Below are positions 12,801 to 24,927 of a stretch of 64,000 bases of DNA, in pieces. The notes under the pieces were generated by a model, which saw only the letters and a list, made by a program, of their open reading frames with translations, had not been told where the DNA came from and searched no databases. A program made the translations under genes and the position numbers. The stretch lies in contig CAMPDV010000501.1 of the NCBI GenBank assembly GCA_946699065.1, positions 1 to 64,000 on the forward strand, given 5' to 3'. The stretch's first letter is position 1. Each line of letters opens with the position of its first letter. Source of the DNA: Loxodes magnus. Its lineage: Eukaryota > Ciliophora > Karyorelictea > Loxodida > Loxodidae.

Positions 12801-15800
12801 TCTTTCTATTGTTTTACTTTCTAAGTTTATTAGAAGTCCATTTCCATTTTTAAATCCGTTTTTAAACTCTCCTTCATAGTATATTTCTTCTTATAAGAGT
12901 CTTCCTATACCCTCGGGAAACATCTATTAATTAACTTATCCAACGTAAACCTTTTATTGATTAAAAACTTAGCTAGAAATAAAGTATTTAGTATATTGCT
13001 ATGTATAAAGCTTTTATTACTATAAGTATATCAAATAAAAAGATTAAGAGTAGATAGAATCTATATCATCTAGTTTCAGATAAGCAATTTTTTCTATTTT
13101 CCTTAAAATTTGCAAAGCCTTTTTTAAACTATAAGATAGTTATGTTGTTTATGTGGATTTAGATGTTTCTAATATGGTATTTCATTATCTTTTAAAACCA
13201 GATGATTAGGAAACTTTAATTGTATTAACTAGCTAAATTTTATTATAGTTTAGTCCAAAATCTTAAGCTTCCTAGCAATTATGACTTAATATTTATTAAG
13301 ATTCTCTTTTATTTTCAATATTGAAAGGCTCATCCTTTTATATTTCTAGCCTTTTATTTAAATTAATTAACTTTATATTATACTTTAGATAATCTATAGC
13401 TTCACTCTTATAGATTTGCTATAGTTATATAAAATCTTATCTCATGTATTCATCAAACTAAAGCATTATAAATAGAATTCATTATAAGTGTTCACTATTT
13501 TATTTTGGATAATTCTCTTCTATTAGCCATCCTATCTAATCATATAAGTCCTAGTTATCTCTTTTTACTTTATTCAATTCTAGCTGATCTTAGCTTTTAA
13601 GAGTAATCACTTCGAGTAAAGTAATTCCTAAGGAAAATACATCTGATTTGTATATATTTCTAGCTTTATTGAATATTTATGGAGATTAGTAGCCTTAAGT
13701 ATAGATAGCAAAATTTTTATCTTAAATAGAGCTTTAAGGCTCTGAATAATCAAAATCTCCTATTTTTAAATTTCCTTCATTATCTACAAAGATGTTATGA
13801 GGCTTGATATCTTAATGAGAAATTTCTAAATGCTAAAGAAAAGCAAATGCATCTATAAGAAATGCAGTGATTTGACTTATTCAATCAAACTAAAAATTTT
13901 ATCGATTTCTATCTTTTATGAGTTGATGCAAGGATCCTTACTCGCAGAATTACATTTCTATCCAATATTGATTTTTTTAAGATATATCATAGTTATAAAT
14001 TTAAACACAATATTATTTATATTCCTCATTATAATTTCAAAGCTTATTTATAATATATTCAATTCTTTTATGACTTCTAGCTGATTTTATAAATTTAATA
14101 GCCCTAATTTCCCCTTATCAGTTTACTGCTTTTAAAATATATACTTTGCTTGTTTCATATACCTTCTCAATTAAAATATAGCCTGGGAGTTTATGCTAGA
14201 ATGTTCACAAAATATCTTATTTACTAAACTGATTAAAATAAGCTTCTACTATATTACTTGATGATAATTAAGAAATTCTATATTCATATTAACGAAACTG
14301 TACCAACATTTATTTTCATTTATATTTGTTTCGCTCTAGAATATCAAAAATGATTTTAGGATCATTTTATCCCAGAAAGTAATGAGATATAATGTTTTTG
14401 TTTTATCAATCTAAAGAAATTCAATAAGATATTTACTGATTGTCTATAAAGAATAGATGTCTTGGATTATTATAAATATCTCTTAACTTTTGTTCAACTA
14501 TAGAGTAAAATTATTCCATTTAATTATTTCTTAGCAAGTCTATATATGTTTAGTTTTGATCCTTTATATTATAGAATTAATTTATAATGTCTATTATTTA
14601 ATTTAATTCTTCTATTTCTTAAAAGGAAATTAGATAAACTAGATGTATCAAGTCAAAATTATTAAGTTTCTGTATAAATTCTTCCTTTTAAGTTTCTTCT
14701 TCTAAATAATCTCTACAGAGTTTTAAAATTTCTTTATTAGGTATTTTTCTAAAGTTATATCAGTTATTATTGTATTCAACTCTTTAAAAAATCAAGAAGT
14801 TACAATATTTTTATTACTAAAATATAAGTGAAATTGTAAGTCACACTACTAGTTTATCTTTCCTCTATGCTTCGTTTAAATTCATTTCTAATAAATCTAA
14901 TTTAGAATATTAAGCAACTGTATTTTTTTGAATAACTTCATTAACAAGTTAACAGACTTCCTCTATCTTCTATATATTACTTTCTTTCAATTTTTTATAA
15001 ATTAATTTTATAGATTTAAGTAATTTATTAGTATAAAATTAGATCTTCTTACACAAATCTAAAAAATTACTTTTAAGATCTATCTTCCTTTTATATTCCA
15101 TCTATCTTTGCTTATATTATTTTGTATACTACTTCAAATCAATCTTTTTGTCTATCATTTTATAGAACAAATAAATTGTTTTCAACTAACTATTCTATAT
15201 CCTTTTATGATTATTCTATTATCATTAACCTTTTCTTGAATTAATTATTTTAATTTTATATTCAATCTTCTTGATTATCATCTCTACTTATTTATTTACT
15301 TTCAATGAATTTACAAATTTTTAAGCTTTCTTTTTATAAAATTTCGTTTTTTAGTTCTTGACATAAATATTTTTTTCTTTCAATCAATTTTTATTCCCAA
15401 AATTCTAAATAACCTATTTCATTTATTTAGCTTTAATAGCATTTCCTTTAGTATTTTAATTGCCTTCCTTTTTCATATAAATTTACTTAACTAGCATCAT
15501 TTTTAACTTCTATTTTTTCTATGTTCCTTATATCTTAATTAATCTCTAATTCTTCTAGATTATTCATTAGAGTAAACTTTTAAGTTTTTTTATTTGCCTC
15601 TCTATAAAATTAAGTCATATAGAATCCTCAAAATTACATTCTGTATTTTATTTTTTCCTGATCAAATAGATAGAAACATCTTAACATTTCGTTCTACTAT
15701 TATGTAAATTAATCGATTAAGTAATGCTTCAGTTCTTATTTTTTGTAATCTTCTATCATTTAAATGATTCATTATTTATCTAATACATGTTTTCTATTTC

Positions 15801-17230
15801 CTTTGGGAAATTAATTTAAAACACGCTCAAGATTATGCAATTATTTGTCGCACAAAGTATATGCATACACAATATAAAGTAGAGAGTAGTTATGCTCTAT
15901 ACATAAAATTAAACTCTTAGTTTGATATTTTAAAATTACATCTAAAGTATTAGATAAAAGCTTTATATCGATTTTAATATAATTAGTTTAATCTTAATCT
16001 TATTTTTATTCCTTAAAAACTTATATATTTTATGTACCAGTTTAATCATCAAACATTTGATAGCTATTACTAATATTCTGCTCTACTTTTAGTAACTTTA
16101 TGTATAGATAATGCTATCAGTAATAGCAATTATATAGCTTTTCTAGAATTTCATAAGTAGAATATTATCTTTCCTCTCTATTGAATTTAGATTACTTTTA
16201 ATATTTATTTTCTAGATAAAAGGCCTTTACTTGCCCATTATGTCCTGTTAAGTTTGTCTTTACTATTACAGGATTTCCTTCTCAAATGATAACACTATGC
16301 AGGTTTAAAGATTTAAAATTCTAACTTTTTAAATCTTTTTTATTTCTTAATTTTAAGAGTTTCCACTCTTAGTTATCAAAGTTATAAAGATCTATAGATT
16401 TCTAAGTAAGAAGAATTAGATAAGGGGGATTCTGTTTCCCAAAGATGAAAATATTCTTTCTCTTTCTCTTTTCTTTAGATTCATTTATTAATTTATTCTT
16501 AAATCCCTTTCAGCTACTTGATTAAGTCTTATTAAATACTAGTAGTTATTTCTTAAGAAACTACTGGATCATCGTATGAAACCCTTCATTAATCTAGAAT
16601 TTCTGTAGCCTTTATTTATAAAATGTCTTCAAGTATCAAAGCGTATAGCACTTTGATGAATCCATAGTTTTATTCCAAGTAATTGAGTAATTTAAATTAT
16701 AAGTCTGAGCTTTAAATTTATTTTCACTTTTCTATTAGTTTTGATTCTTATATCATCCTAAAACTCATTTTAGAATCACTCAATAAATTATGTTCTTAAT
16801 TTTAGTAAAAGACATAAAACTTTTCTTTTAAAATAATTGATTAACTTTAAGAGCCAACCATAGTTTCATCCTTTTACTTTATTTCTTTTACATTCTAGTC
16901 TATTTAATAGCTTTATTATTAAAGATCTTCTATCTAAATTAGCTTCACCAGATTTCTTTTTTCTACTTATTTTGAATCTTTTATTTGATCCTCTCAGGCA
17001 GGTTAATTAGATATATTTTCCTAGCTTTGGTTATCTTCCTTAGCTTTTTTCTTTTTATATTTTTATAATAAATTTATGAAAATAGTTTCTTTAACTTAAT
17101 CTGAGCTAAAATATTTATTGGTAACAAGATAATTAAAAGTTGATAAGACCTTTGATTGATACTGAGAGGCGCTTTAATTTTCAAAGAGTATTTGAGCGGA
17201 GATATTTAAAGGATTGGATAAAATAGCCAT
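9870..17230 (-). CDS. Large protein kinase with C-terminal MORN-repeat array
   Basis: The chosen start (17,230) opens MAILSNPLNISAQILFENQ. Helical and coiled-coil stretches follow, with a possible propeller-like blade (SIDLYNFDNQEWKLL) near 16.4 kb. The kinase domain spans about 14,195-13,590: G-x-I-L-I-E, Lys in IRAIKFIK, hinge EMQFCEQGSL, catalytic loop ISHQDIKPHN (HQD for HRD), IGDFD for DFG, SPQ for APE. MORN repeats (YEGDW..D..HGQGKYKFKNGDI, 69 bp period) occur near 12.9-12.4 kb and densely at 11.65-9.94 kb. In-frame TGAs lie at 13,881, 14,037 and 14,118 in the kinase and at MORN tryptophan positions (11,081; 11,150; 11,564). The first base of the ATG and the catalytic loop are in different frames, so short introns or indels must lie between. 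MORN proteins often bind membranes or cytoskeleton; substrate unknown. The end at TGA 9,870 is inferred. Confidence 0.75.
9971..10415 (-). repeat. Duplicated block within the MORN array, copy 1
   Basis: Nearly identical to 11,212-11,655, offset by about 1.24 kb. Both start at CTTTTATCCAATCACC and end after CAATCACCTTCATAACTTT, with a short divergent part in the middle. Indicates a recent duplication or gene conversion of roughly six MORN units. Confidence 0.8.
11212..11655 (-). repeat. Duplicated block within the MORN array, copy 2
   Basis: Partner of 9,971-10,415. Its outer edge coincides with the N-terminal edge of the dense MORN array and with a change of best reading frame just upstream, so the duplication may have set that boundary. 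Confidence 0.8.
15111..15132 (-). other. Candidate very short intron (19-22 nt)
   Basis: On the minus strand the best coding frame changes by +1 here. Upstream it reads IEQLVENNLFVLQNDRQKD; downstream it reads KIDLKSNFLDLCKKI. A segment beginning GTA(GTA) and ending ATATAAG, of 19 or 22 nt, would restore the frame exactly. Introns of about 15-20 nt are known in heterotrich ciliates. No transcript evidence is available. Confidence 0.35.
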
Positions 17231-18262
17231 AATAAGTTAATTTCCTTATGACATTTTATTTATTTTCTTAAATTACCGTTAAAGCTGCTTAAGCCATTTA
17301 AAGCTAAGACTTATAATTAAATAACTAAAGACTTAATTTATACTATTTATCAATCTAATTTACTATGCTTATATCTCTTAAATGCTATATACCTTACAAT
17401 CTTAATCTTATTTAGCTTTATCTATAAAGTAATATTTCTCTTCTGCTTTTGCCTACAAAAGGTAGATAACTGCATAGTGAATATAGTAAGGCTAATATTG
17501 GATAGTTAAACTGATAAGTGTGGAAATAATTTACTTAATTGAAATAAATGGAAGCAATAGTTGATTTCATGTTAAACTAACTATTAAGGATATTTACTTA
17601 ATTTCCTTTATTTTAAGTAGTTTCAGTAAAATAAGAAAATAATTAATAAACTAAAATCTTAAGAGATTGATCCGCCAGAAAACCTACTATACAGAAATAA
17701 ATTTTCGTTTAAATAATACACAAAACTCTCTTAATTTAAAATCGAGTTTTAGTACTTAATTCGTTGCTAAAACTGAAGAAATTATTTTATATAAATAATC
17801 CAAGCAAACTTTCCGTAATTTTATGACTATAAAATTATATAAGCTTAATATCTATAACCGACTATATAACACTAATTATTTTAATCTCTTAAACTTATAT
17901 TTAAGATAGTAATTATATAAGGTATATATATAATCCTAAATATTACTTAGCTTGCTTATCAATTTATTTTATAATTAATCTCTTTTCTTTATTTTTCTGC
18001 AGATAATTAAGGTGAAAAGTTAAGACATATCTCTCTAATAAAGCTTTATTCATTTTTGTATCGTAAGCCTTAGTGATTTAGTAAATTCTATAAGTTAATT
18101 CTTAATATACTTGATAGTTTAATCTAACTGCTTATTAAGATTAATTGAGGACATTAATTATTATATCCGATAAATGGAAACTTAAATCCATTGAAGCTTG
18201 TTCAATTCTTAGAAAATTCCAAACGAAGTCAAGTAATTTAATTAGATAAAGCTAAAGTTAAA
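17231..18262 (-). other. Possible minus-strand coding, unresolved
   Basis: Between the zinc-knuckle copy and the kinase-MORN start. The minus strand can be read as helical protein (for example ALLERYVLTFHLNYLQKNKE near 18.0 kb), and a second ATG (MAQAALTV) lies at about 17.3 kb. It could be an upstream part of the kinase-MORN gene, a separate gene, or chance. A TTAACT 6 bp tandem run lies at about 18,250-18,275. Confidence 0.3.
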
Positions 18263-19117
18263 GTTAAAGTTAAAAAGCTTTGTTAAAGCCTTAGTAGTCA
18301 GCCATCTGACCTATTCTATCAGCTTGTCTCTATTAGTTTTTCTTGAATTCCTACTAGGCTTAGTTAGGCGGTGTAGCACTTCATTAGTGCACCATCCTTT
18401 AATATTCGGAATAGTTTTGGTCTTGCACTTAGCGTTCCTAATTATTTATCCAAGGATTAAGATTTGAATTAAATAATTTTTTTCGATAAATTTTTCCGCT
18501 TTATGTTGGATATATCCTAAATAGTTTTCTAAAAATATCTTATTTATTCTTTCTTTAAATTTCGCTTAGTTAGTAGCAGTATTTTCATTGATATTATTTA
18601 TTGCACACGTAGCATTTTATTTTCTTTTAAACTATTATTTCTGTAACACTTATTTAATTTAAATTTACTACTTATTTTAAATAAACGTTTACTTTTTATT
18701 TTAATTTGAGGCTTCATTTTCTATTTCCATAGGATCTGATTAATTCCGTTAAAACAAAAATGGCGTAACCTGAATTTATTATTAAATTTAAAGAATTCTT
18801 TGTTCCAGTTTGTTTTCTATTTCTTATGATGATTAATATTGTTTCTCAAGTAAAGACGTTATTAGTTATTCTAATTTTTCTACTTTATCAGTGAGGTATC
18901 TATTTTTAAACATAAACTCTTTTAATGACTTAGATAATATTTCTATTTGAGTTTGTGTCGGAAGTTTTTTTAATTCTGGATTTCCAAGTGGTTAATGTTC
19001 GTCATATCAATCATATTTCTCACTTTCACTCATTGTAATTATTTCGCTTTTTTATTTTTTAGAGAATTTTCCTGTTTAAATGTTTTGTTCAAAGTTCTGT
19101 TATTTCTTAGAAGCCAT
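18263..19117 (-). mobile_element. Zinc-knuckle Gag/ORF1-like element, right copy
   Basis: Inverted, closely similar copy of 700-1,546. The minus-strand frame opens MASKKQQNFEQ at 19,117 and runs through MSESEKYD, the acidic DPMEIGNE motif, the CCHC knuckle and a C-terminal WSATPPNQAQQEF segment. This copy looks whole. The two copies flank about 17 kb that includes the kinase-MORN gene. High similarity over the whole length implies a recent transposition or an inverted segmental duplication. Confidence 0.6.
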
Positions 19118-20552
19118 TTTAAATTTAATATAATAAAGGTTTCTTATTTTTTTATTTTGAAGAAAAATAAAATATTTTATAATAATTTCCTTAAAATTAT
19201 ATAAAGGTATAATTTTTATTTTTATTTAATTTTTTATCATATTTTTCATAACTGTTTGATCTAAAATTATTGGCTTATTATAAAAATATGTTTATAAGTT
19301 TAATATTACTGTTTATATAATGCAATATAAATTTAATAGAAGAATAGAAATTTGTTTATTTTATTATATTTTTATTAGATTTTTTAAATTAAGAGTTATA
19401 AATTTTTATTTCTTTAATCAAATATTTAATTATTCTTGTGTTTTTTAATCTCATTATATTATATTATAATTAATAGTTAAAATTAAATACAAACAAATAG
19501 TTTTAATTTTTTTATATATAAGAATTTAAACTAAAAATAGAAACATAAATTTTTTATTAAAAATTAAAATGTAATTAATTAGATTTTTGTAATAAATTAT
19601 GCTTTGGTAAGTCTTTTAACATCATATATCAAACTTTAGATAAACTAATATATCTTTATAAAATAATTAAAAAAGGCTAATAATTTTTCTTTAGTTTTAT
19701 CATATTCCAAAGATAAGATTTTCATATTAGATAAAATTTAATAGTATAAAATATTTTATAACATATTATATGAAATTAGAAAAGCAGTTAAAGCAAGATA
19801 GATAAAAACAAAATAATTAAAATAATATTAATTGAAGTATTACACTCAAAACAAAAAAAACTAGCGATAATTTTTTAATTTTATATAATTGAGTGAATAA
19901 GAAGAGAATATAGAAGAAACAAAAGAACAGGAGTAAGAAGAATTAACTAGAGGTTGATAATAAGCTTACATAAGCTCTTATACTTAACATAATTCGCATG
20001 AAATTAAGTAGTGAATTTATGTTCCAATACTCAAAGTATTTTTTATCTTATTATTATTATATAATTGAGTGAAGAAAAAATTAATTTATTTATGAAAATA
20101 TAAAAAATTTTATTTAAATGAATTGAACATAATATAAAAACTTTTTTCTCACTTATATTTTTTAAAATAGGAAATAGTTAAAATATAAAAATACATAAAT
20201 TATTATAATTTAAATTTAAAAGATTAAGATTAAAAAATTAAAAAATATATAAACCTTTAAATTTGATGCTTTTGTTATAATATCAAAAATATATAAAATA
20301 GGCATAAATAAAAAATTAAAATATAATGCTTTATTTGAAAAATTGATGAATTTTATAACTATAAGTAATAATTTCATTAAAATTAATTTTAATTTAAATT
20401 AATATTTATTTTAATTTGAAGTTAATAAATTAAAAAAAAGGAAATTAAAATATGTTATTACTTTTAATTTAATGAATAAAATCTGTTGAATTATAAATTT
20501 TTTTTAATTTAATTATTATTATTATATTTGATTAATTAGTTGATTTTCATTA
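19118..20552. other. AT-rich stretch, nothing recognised
   Basis: Very high AT with long A and T runs; no motif, RNA gene or repeat could be supported. Confidence 0.5.
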
Positions 20553-20608
20553 TAAATAAATAAAATTGATTATATAGCACGTTGCACCTTGTTGGCACAG
20601 CTTTTTTA
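20553..20608 (-). repeat. Isolated, diverged copy of the S1/S2 shared tail
   Basis: AAATAAATAAAATTGATTAT followed by ATAGCACGTTGCACCTTG and TTGGCACAGC matches the common 3' tail of the S1 and S2 repeats, with several differences. No S1 or S2 body follows, as expected for a 5'-truncated retroposon copy. Confidence 0.6.
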
Positions 20609-20961
20609 TTTATCCTTATTATTAATATTAATATTAAAAAAGTGTTCTCATTAAAAATAAGCTTATTGTAGTTTTATTTTTATTTCAACTTTAACAAAAT
20701 ATTATATCTTTTATTCAAAATTTAAGAAAAGAGTAATTTATAATTGTCCTAGTCAGTCTAAGAGTTTTTTATTTAAATTATTTAAAAGGATTAAATTGTT
20801 TATTTTGTATTTGAATAATCTTCCTTAAATTTAAATAGATATATTTTATAATAAACATTTGTATTTTTAATATTTAGCTAATTCTAAATAGATTAAATTA
20901 GAATAGATAGCTTTCTTTATTATTAACATATTTAAATACTTTTTATTACTATTTAATTAAA

Positions 20962-21033
20962 TCCGCATTAGTCTAGTGGTCAGGATATTCGGCTCTCACC
21001 CGAAAGACCCGGGTTCAAGCCCCGGATGCGGAA
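20962..21033 (+). tRNA. tRNA-Glu (CTC)
   Basis: Full cloverleaf: acceptor TCCGCAT/ATGCGGA, D arm TAGTCTAGTGGTCAGGAT, anticodon arm TTCGG-CTCTCAC-CCGAA with anticodon CTC, T arm CCCGGGTTCAAGCCCCGG. No intron. A second copy is at 32,390-32,461. It faces the tRNA-Lys 37 bp away. Confidence 0.95.
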
Positions 21034-21070
21034 CTATTTTGTTATTTCTAATAAGTAATAATATTAAAAA

Positions 21071-21143
21071 CGCCCAACGTGGGGCTCGAACCTACGACCA
21101 CCAGATTAAGAGTCTGACGCTCTACCGACTGAGCTAGCCGGGC
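21071..21143 (-). tRNA. tRNA-Lys (CTT)
   Basis: On the minus strand: acceptor GCCCGGC pairing with GTTGGGC, D arm TAGCTCAGTCGGTAGAGC, anticodon loop ACTCTTAAT with anticodon CTT, T loop GGTTCGAGCC. It differs from the 32,280 copy by one base in the T stem (GTAGG here, GTGGG there). Convergent with tRNA-Glu. Confidence 0.95.
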
Positions 21144-21180
21144 TTTACTTTATAAAAATGAAATAACTTAAATAATAAAT

Positions 21181-23221
21181 AAATTTATCTAAATTAGAAA
21201 TTATTATTTAACTAAGTTATTTATTTAATCTCCTATTTTTGCTTTACACACTAACAAAATTATAGCTAATATTTAGATATTTAAAATAACTTTATTTAAA
21301 CCTTAGTTATTTAAGCTTATTTTATAATTAAGTTAAAGAGTTTTTTTTAAATAAAATCTTATAAAAATAGATAATTTCTAATTAATTAATTTTAGTTTCA
21401 TAATTTTCTTTTATACTTTAAAGTTATTTTTTATTTAATATGACAAAATGTTTGGAAAATCAAATTTACTATAAATCCATTTAGTAATTATTATCGCAAT
21501 CCCATAAATATGCCAAGTTAATTTATTAAAGTTATGGAGTTAGGATGTAAATAATATTTAATATTTGAAAGCAGAAGAAAAAAATATAAAACTAAGCGTA
21601 TTTTATCTTTAATCAGTCTAAAAGTTTCTTTCTAAACATAAGTTTAGTTTTTTCTAATATTTTATTAAATAAAAATAATAGAAAGATAATTATTTTTAAG
21701 CTTTACTTTATCAAATGATTTATAACTTTATTTATTTATTTTTATATTAGAAGATAATATTAATTTTAGATAAAAGATAAAGTGATTTAAAAGTCTGACA
21801 AATTTTGGATTAGATGCTTTCTAATTTCTTTAAAGTAAAAGATAGTAGTTTATTTATTATTAAAGCTATTACTTGACTTTTTTAAAATAAGCTGACAAAA
21901 TAAAGGAATCATTTATCTACATAATCAAATAACTTTTATTTATAAAGTATTAATTTAAATTAAATTAACTAATTAAGCAGCACTATTATTTCAACAATAG
22001 CTTTGATAAACTTTGCATTTATACAAAAAAAGACTTTATAAGTTAAAGAAGCGAAATTGATAACTGAACAATTTATTATAAAACTCAAACAAAACATACA
22101 AGTTCTTCTGCTTTATAGCAAAGCAAGATATGAATTAGTTTTTAAATAGAATTTTTAGAAAAAAACATTAAAAGTGAAAATCTTCTAAATTTTGATTGCT
22201 AAGTTGTTTCTAAATTTTTATGAATTGAAGATATTTATAACTCTTCATCAAATAAAACTTAGGTAATAAAGGAGACTGAATATGTTTATATAAAACTTAA
22301 TTTAATCTTAGCGCTTTGGTTTTATTACAAGTGAACATAATTAGAAAACTAAGTTCGTCAATAAATTCCTTGTTTTTCTTTTATATTTTAATTAATTTAA
22401 AATAAGCTATAAGTATTTGATATTTTTTAGTTATAATAAGCTTCTTTGCGTAAATAAATTATTAAAAGCATAAAAATTTAAAATTTTTCTTTTTTTGTTT
22501 ATTTTTTAATTAACTAAATCTTTAAATTTTTTCTTTAATTTGGAGTCTTAAAAAAATTATTTTGAATATGCTTTTTAAATATAAGTTACTAGTTTTGCAT
22601 AATATCTTTTAAGTTCTAGTAAATAATTATAAAGATAGAAAGAGCTATCTACTAGTAATTTAGAATAAAAATTAAAAATTAAAAGAATCTTATTAAATCA
22701 AAAAACTTTGCCAGTTTAATATATATTTATTTTAATTATTCCACCTAATAATTATTAATTATTAATAGATGCTCGATTGTAAGAATTTTTATTTTATAGA
22801 TTATGAAATAAAAGAAATAATTATTATTTTAGCCTATTATAAGATTCTTTCTTATGCTTATTTGTTTAACCATTAATTAATACAGTTCTTTATTTAAAAA
22901 ATTTTATAAAAAACGTGTAGTACAAGATTCATCTAAGAAATTTAAGATTTTTATTTTAAATAATTTTGATTTTCTTCAATTGAAATGTTTCTTATCTTAT
23001 ATTAATCTCTCGAAATTTAAATAAAACTTAAATGTAAAAAAAATAAAAATAAAAATTGATAGATATTGTCTTAATTGTAATTTGTAAGCTATTAATTAAG
23101 ATTTTTTATTAATTTGTTGTTTATTTTCTAACTCTTTAGTTGATTTTAATTTCTATCAAATAATTAAGAATTAAATTAATAGCTCAACTTTAAATTTGAT
23201 ATTTTTTATTTATTTTATAAA
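21181..23221. other. AT-rich intergenic stretch
   Basis: No gene, RNA or repeat recognised. It separates the tRNA pair from the kelch gene and must hold the latter's promoter; no specific element could be picked out. Confidence 0.5.
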
Positions 23222-24187
23222 ATGAATTTTCATACTAAGTCAGAATTGATTGTCAAGTCTTTGTGTCTTAGAAAAATTTGCAAAAAGTCATAGAAGGCAA
23301 ATTAGCTTGGATTATTCTTTAGTAAAATACCTTTGATGATCAAAAAGTACGAAATATGTCCAAATTTCTGCTAATAAAAGTTTTAAATGCACTCTACTAT
23401 TCTGTATTCATCCAATACCTTGTCTTCCTTCAATTTTAGAAGTGGCTTATTAACAAAATCTACAGTAAAAGAAATTTCCGAAACTTATAGGGATAATTAT
23501 TACGTTGAATAGATAAAAGATAACTTATTAATCATTTCTGGAGGAAGTGAATCTTCAAAAAGATTCACTATTCTTCAGATAGAAAATGATTAATATAAAG
23601 CCTAAGAGTTGGAAACTCTTTTTAGTAGAAAACACCATAGAACTATATTTGATAATAAAGCTTCGGTTTATTTAATAGGAGGAGAAACTACCAAATCACA
23701 TGAAGTTTTTAGCATGAAAACTTTAAAGTTTACTCCTTGTTTCGAAGACTTTCCAATAAGACTAAGAACCTTTGGACTTTGCCTAGTAAAAGAAGATTTC
23801 TATGTTTTTGGCGGGTTAGACTTTGATAAAAGTGCTGCTTAAAATTCTATTTATACTTATTCAAATATTGACTAGAAATGAAGACTCTTATAAATTTAAC
23901 TTTCGGATAAAAGTTCATCAAGTGCTGCTTATTCAAAAAAAGATTAAAGCTGCTATATCTGATGTAGTGGTGGGGATTTAAGGAGAACTTTTGCTTATGA
24001 TTTCAAATAGCTAGCAGATCATGGAGAAAAAATGGATGAACCTTCTTATATTCCAAGCCTATAGTTCAATGAGATTACATATTTTTCTTTAAAAACTCAG
24101 GAGAACTATGGTTATATGAAATAAAAGGAGGAAAATGGAATTGAGCGAATACTTGTTGGGAAAAGATTAGAATTTGATAAAATATGA
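23222..24187 (+). CDS. Kelch-repeat protein (321 aa), complete
   Basis: Single uninterrupted frame from ATG to TGA under UAR = Gln. Kelch signatures: LLIISGGSESSKRFTI, VYLIGGETTKSHEVFSM, DFYVFGGLDFD and IYTYSNIDQKWRLLQIQ (double Gly, hydrophobic strand, then Tyr...Trp). The conserved blade tryptophan (residue 220) is a TGA at 23,879, and another TGA at 23,960 gives YIWCSGG. Both lie well upstream of the terminal TGA (24,185-24,187), so UGA must be Trp inside and stop at the end. Only three to four blades are evident, fewer than the six of typical kelch propellers. Kelch propellers mediate protein-protein contacts; the partner is unknown. AT-rich DNA flanks it on both sides. Confidence 0.85.
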
Positions 24188-24927
24188 AAATGAAAATAAA
24201 CTAATGTATTAACTTAAATTATATTAAATAGTTAAAAAATATTTATTTAATGTAGAATATTTTATTATCTTTTATTAAGATAAATCAGATTTAAGCTTTT
24301 CAATAAATTAATTAAAACTCTCTTTAATTGCAATTATTTAAATTATAAGAATAAATATATAAAGCATAGTGTAGATTCAATAAATAGCTTAGCTATCCTC
24401 ATATATCTTAATGCTTATATAAAATAGTTTTAACATTAAAATTAAAGGAGAAATTAATTACCCATAAATGTTTTATTCTTAGTAAAGAGATAAATAAAAA
24501 TTCTTAAAAGTTTAAATAATTATAGAAAATAACTATTTACTAAAGTTTATAAATTAAATTACTAATAATTATAAAAGTCTTACAACTAACTAAAATTAAA
24601 TAGATTTAGTATGCAATGCTTGTATAAGTGAATATATAAGCTTTTTAATATATTATATTTAATCAATAATAATTATTTAAGAGATAAAGCTATTTTATTA
24701 TATTGCAATAAAGTAACTTATAAAATATAAAGATAAGCTTTTATGGAGAATTTAATTAATAAAACTTATTATTATTTGAAAATTATTTTTATTTCATTTT
24801 AATTTAGCTATTTATTTAGAAATATCTTAAGTTGTTAATTATTTTAATATGTTGAGAATAAAGCTATTAGCTTTAATGTATAAAATAAATAGTAAACAAT
24901 TAATTAATAAATCTTTTATTATATATA
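24188..24927. other. AT-rich 3' flank of the kelch gene
   Basis: No gene or repeat recognised. Confidence 0.5.

Larger units (their letters stand above)
20926..21180 (+). repeat. tRNA-pair inverted duplication, left arm
   Basis: Contains tRNA-Glu and tRNA-Lys plus about 35-40 bp of flank on each side. The reverse complement is at about 32,245-32,497. Similarity stops abruptly outside, and arm spacing to the nearby S2 repeats differs on the two sides, so the arms were copied independently of S2. Confidence 0.8.

Noticed and set aside
23222-24187. Treating the kelch gene as a pseudogene because of internal TGAs
   Set aside because: The frame is otherwise intact, a TGA falls on the conserved tryptophan, and the same pattern recurs in the NACHT and kinase genes.
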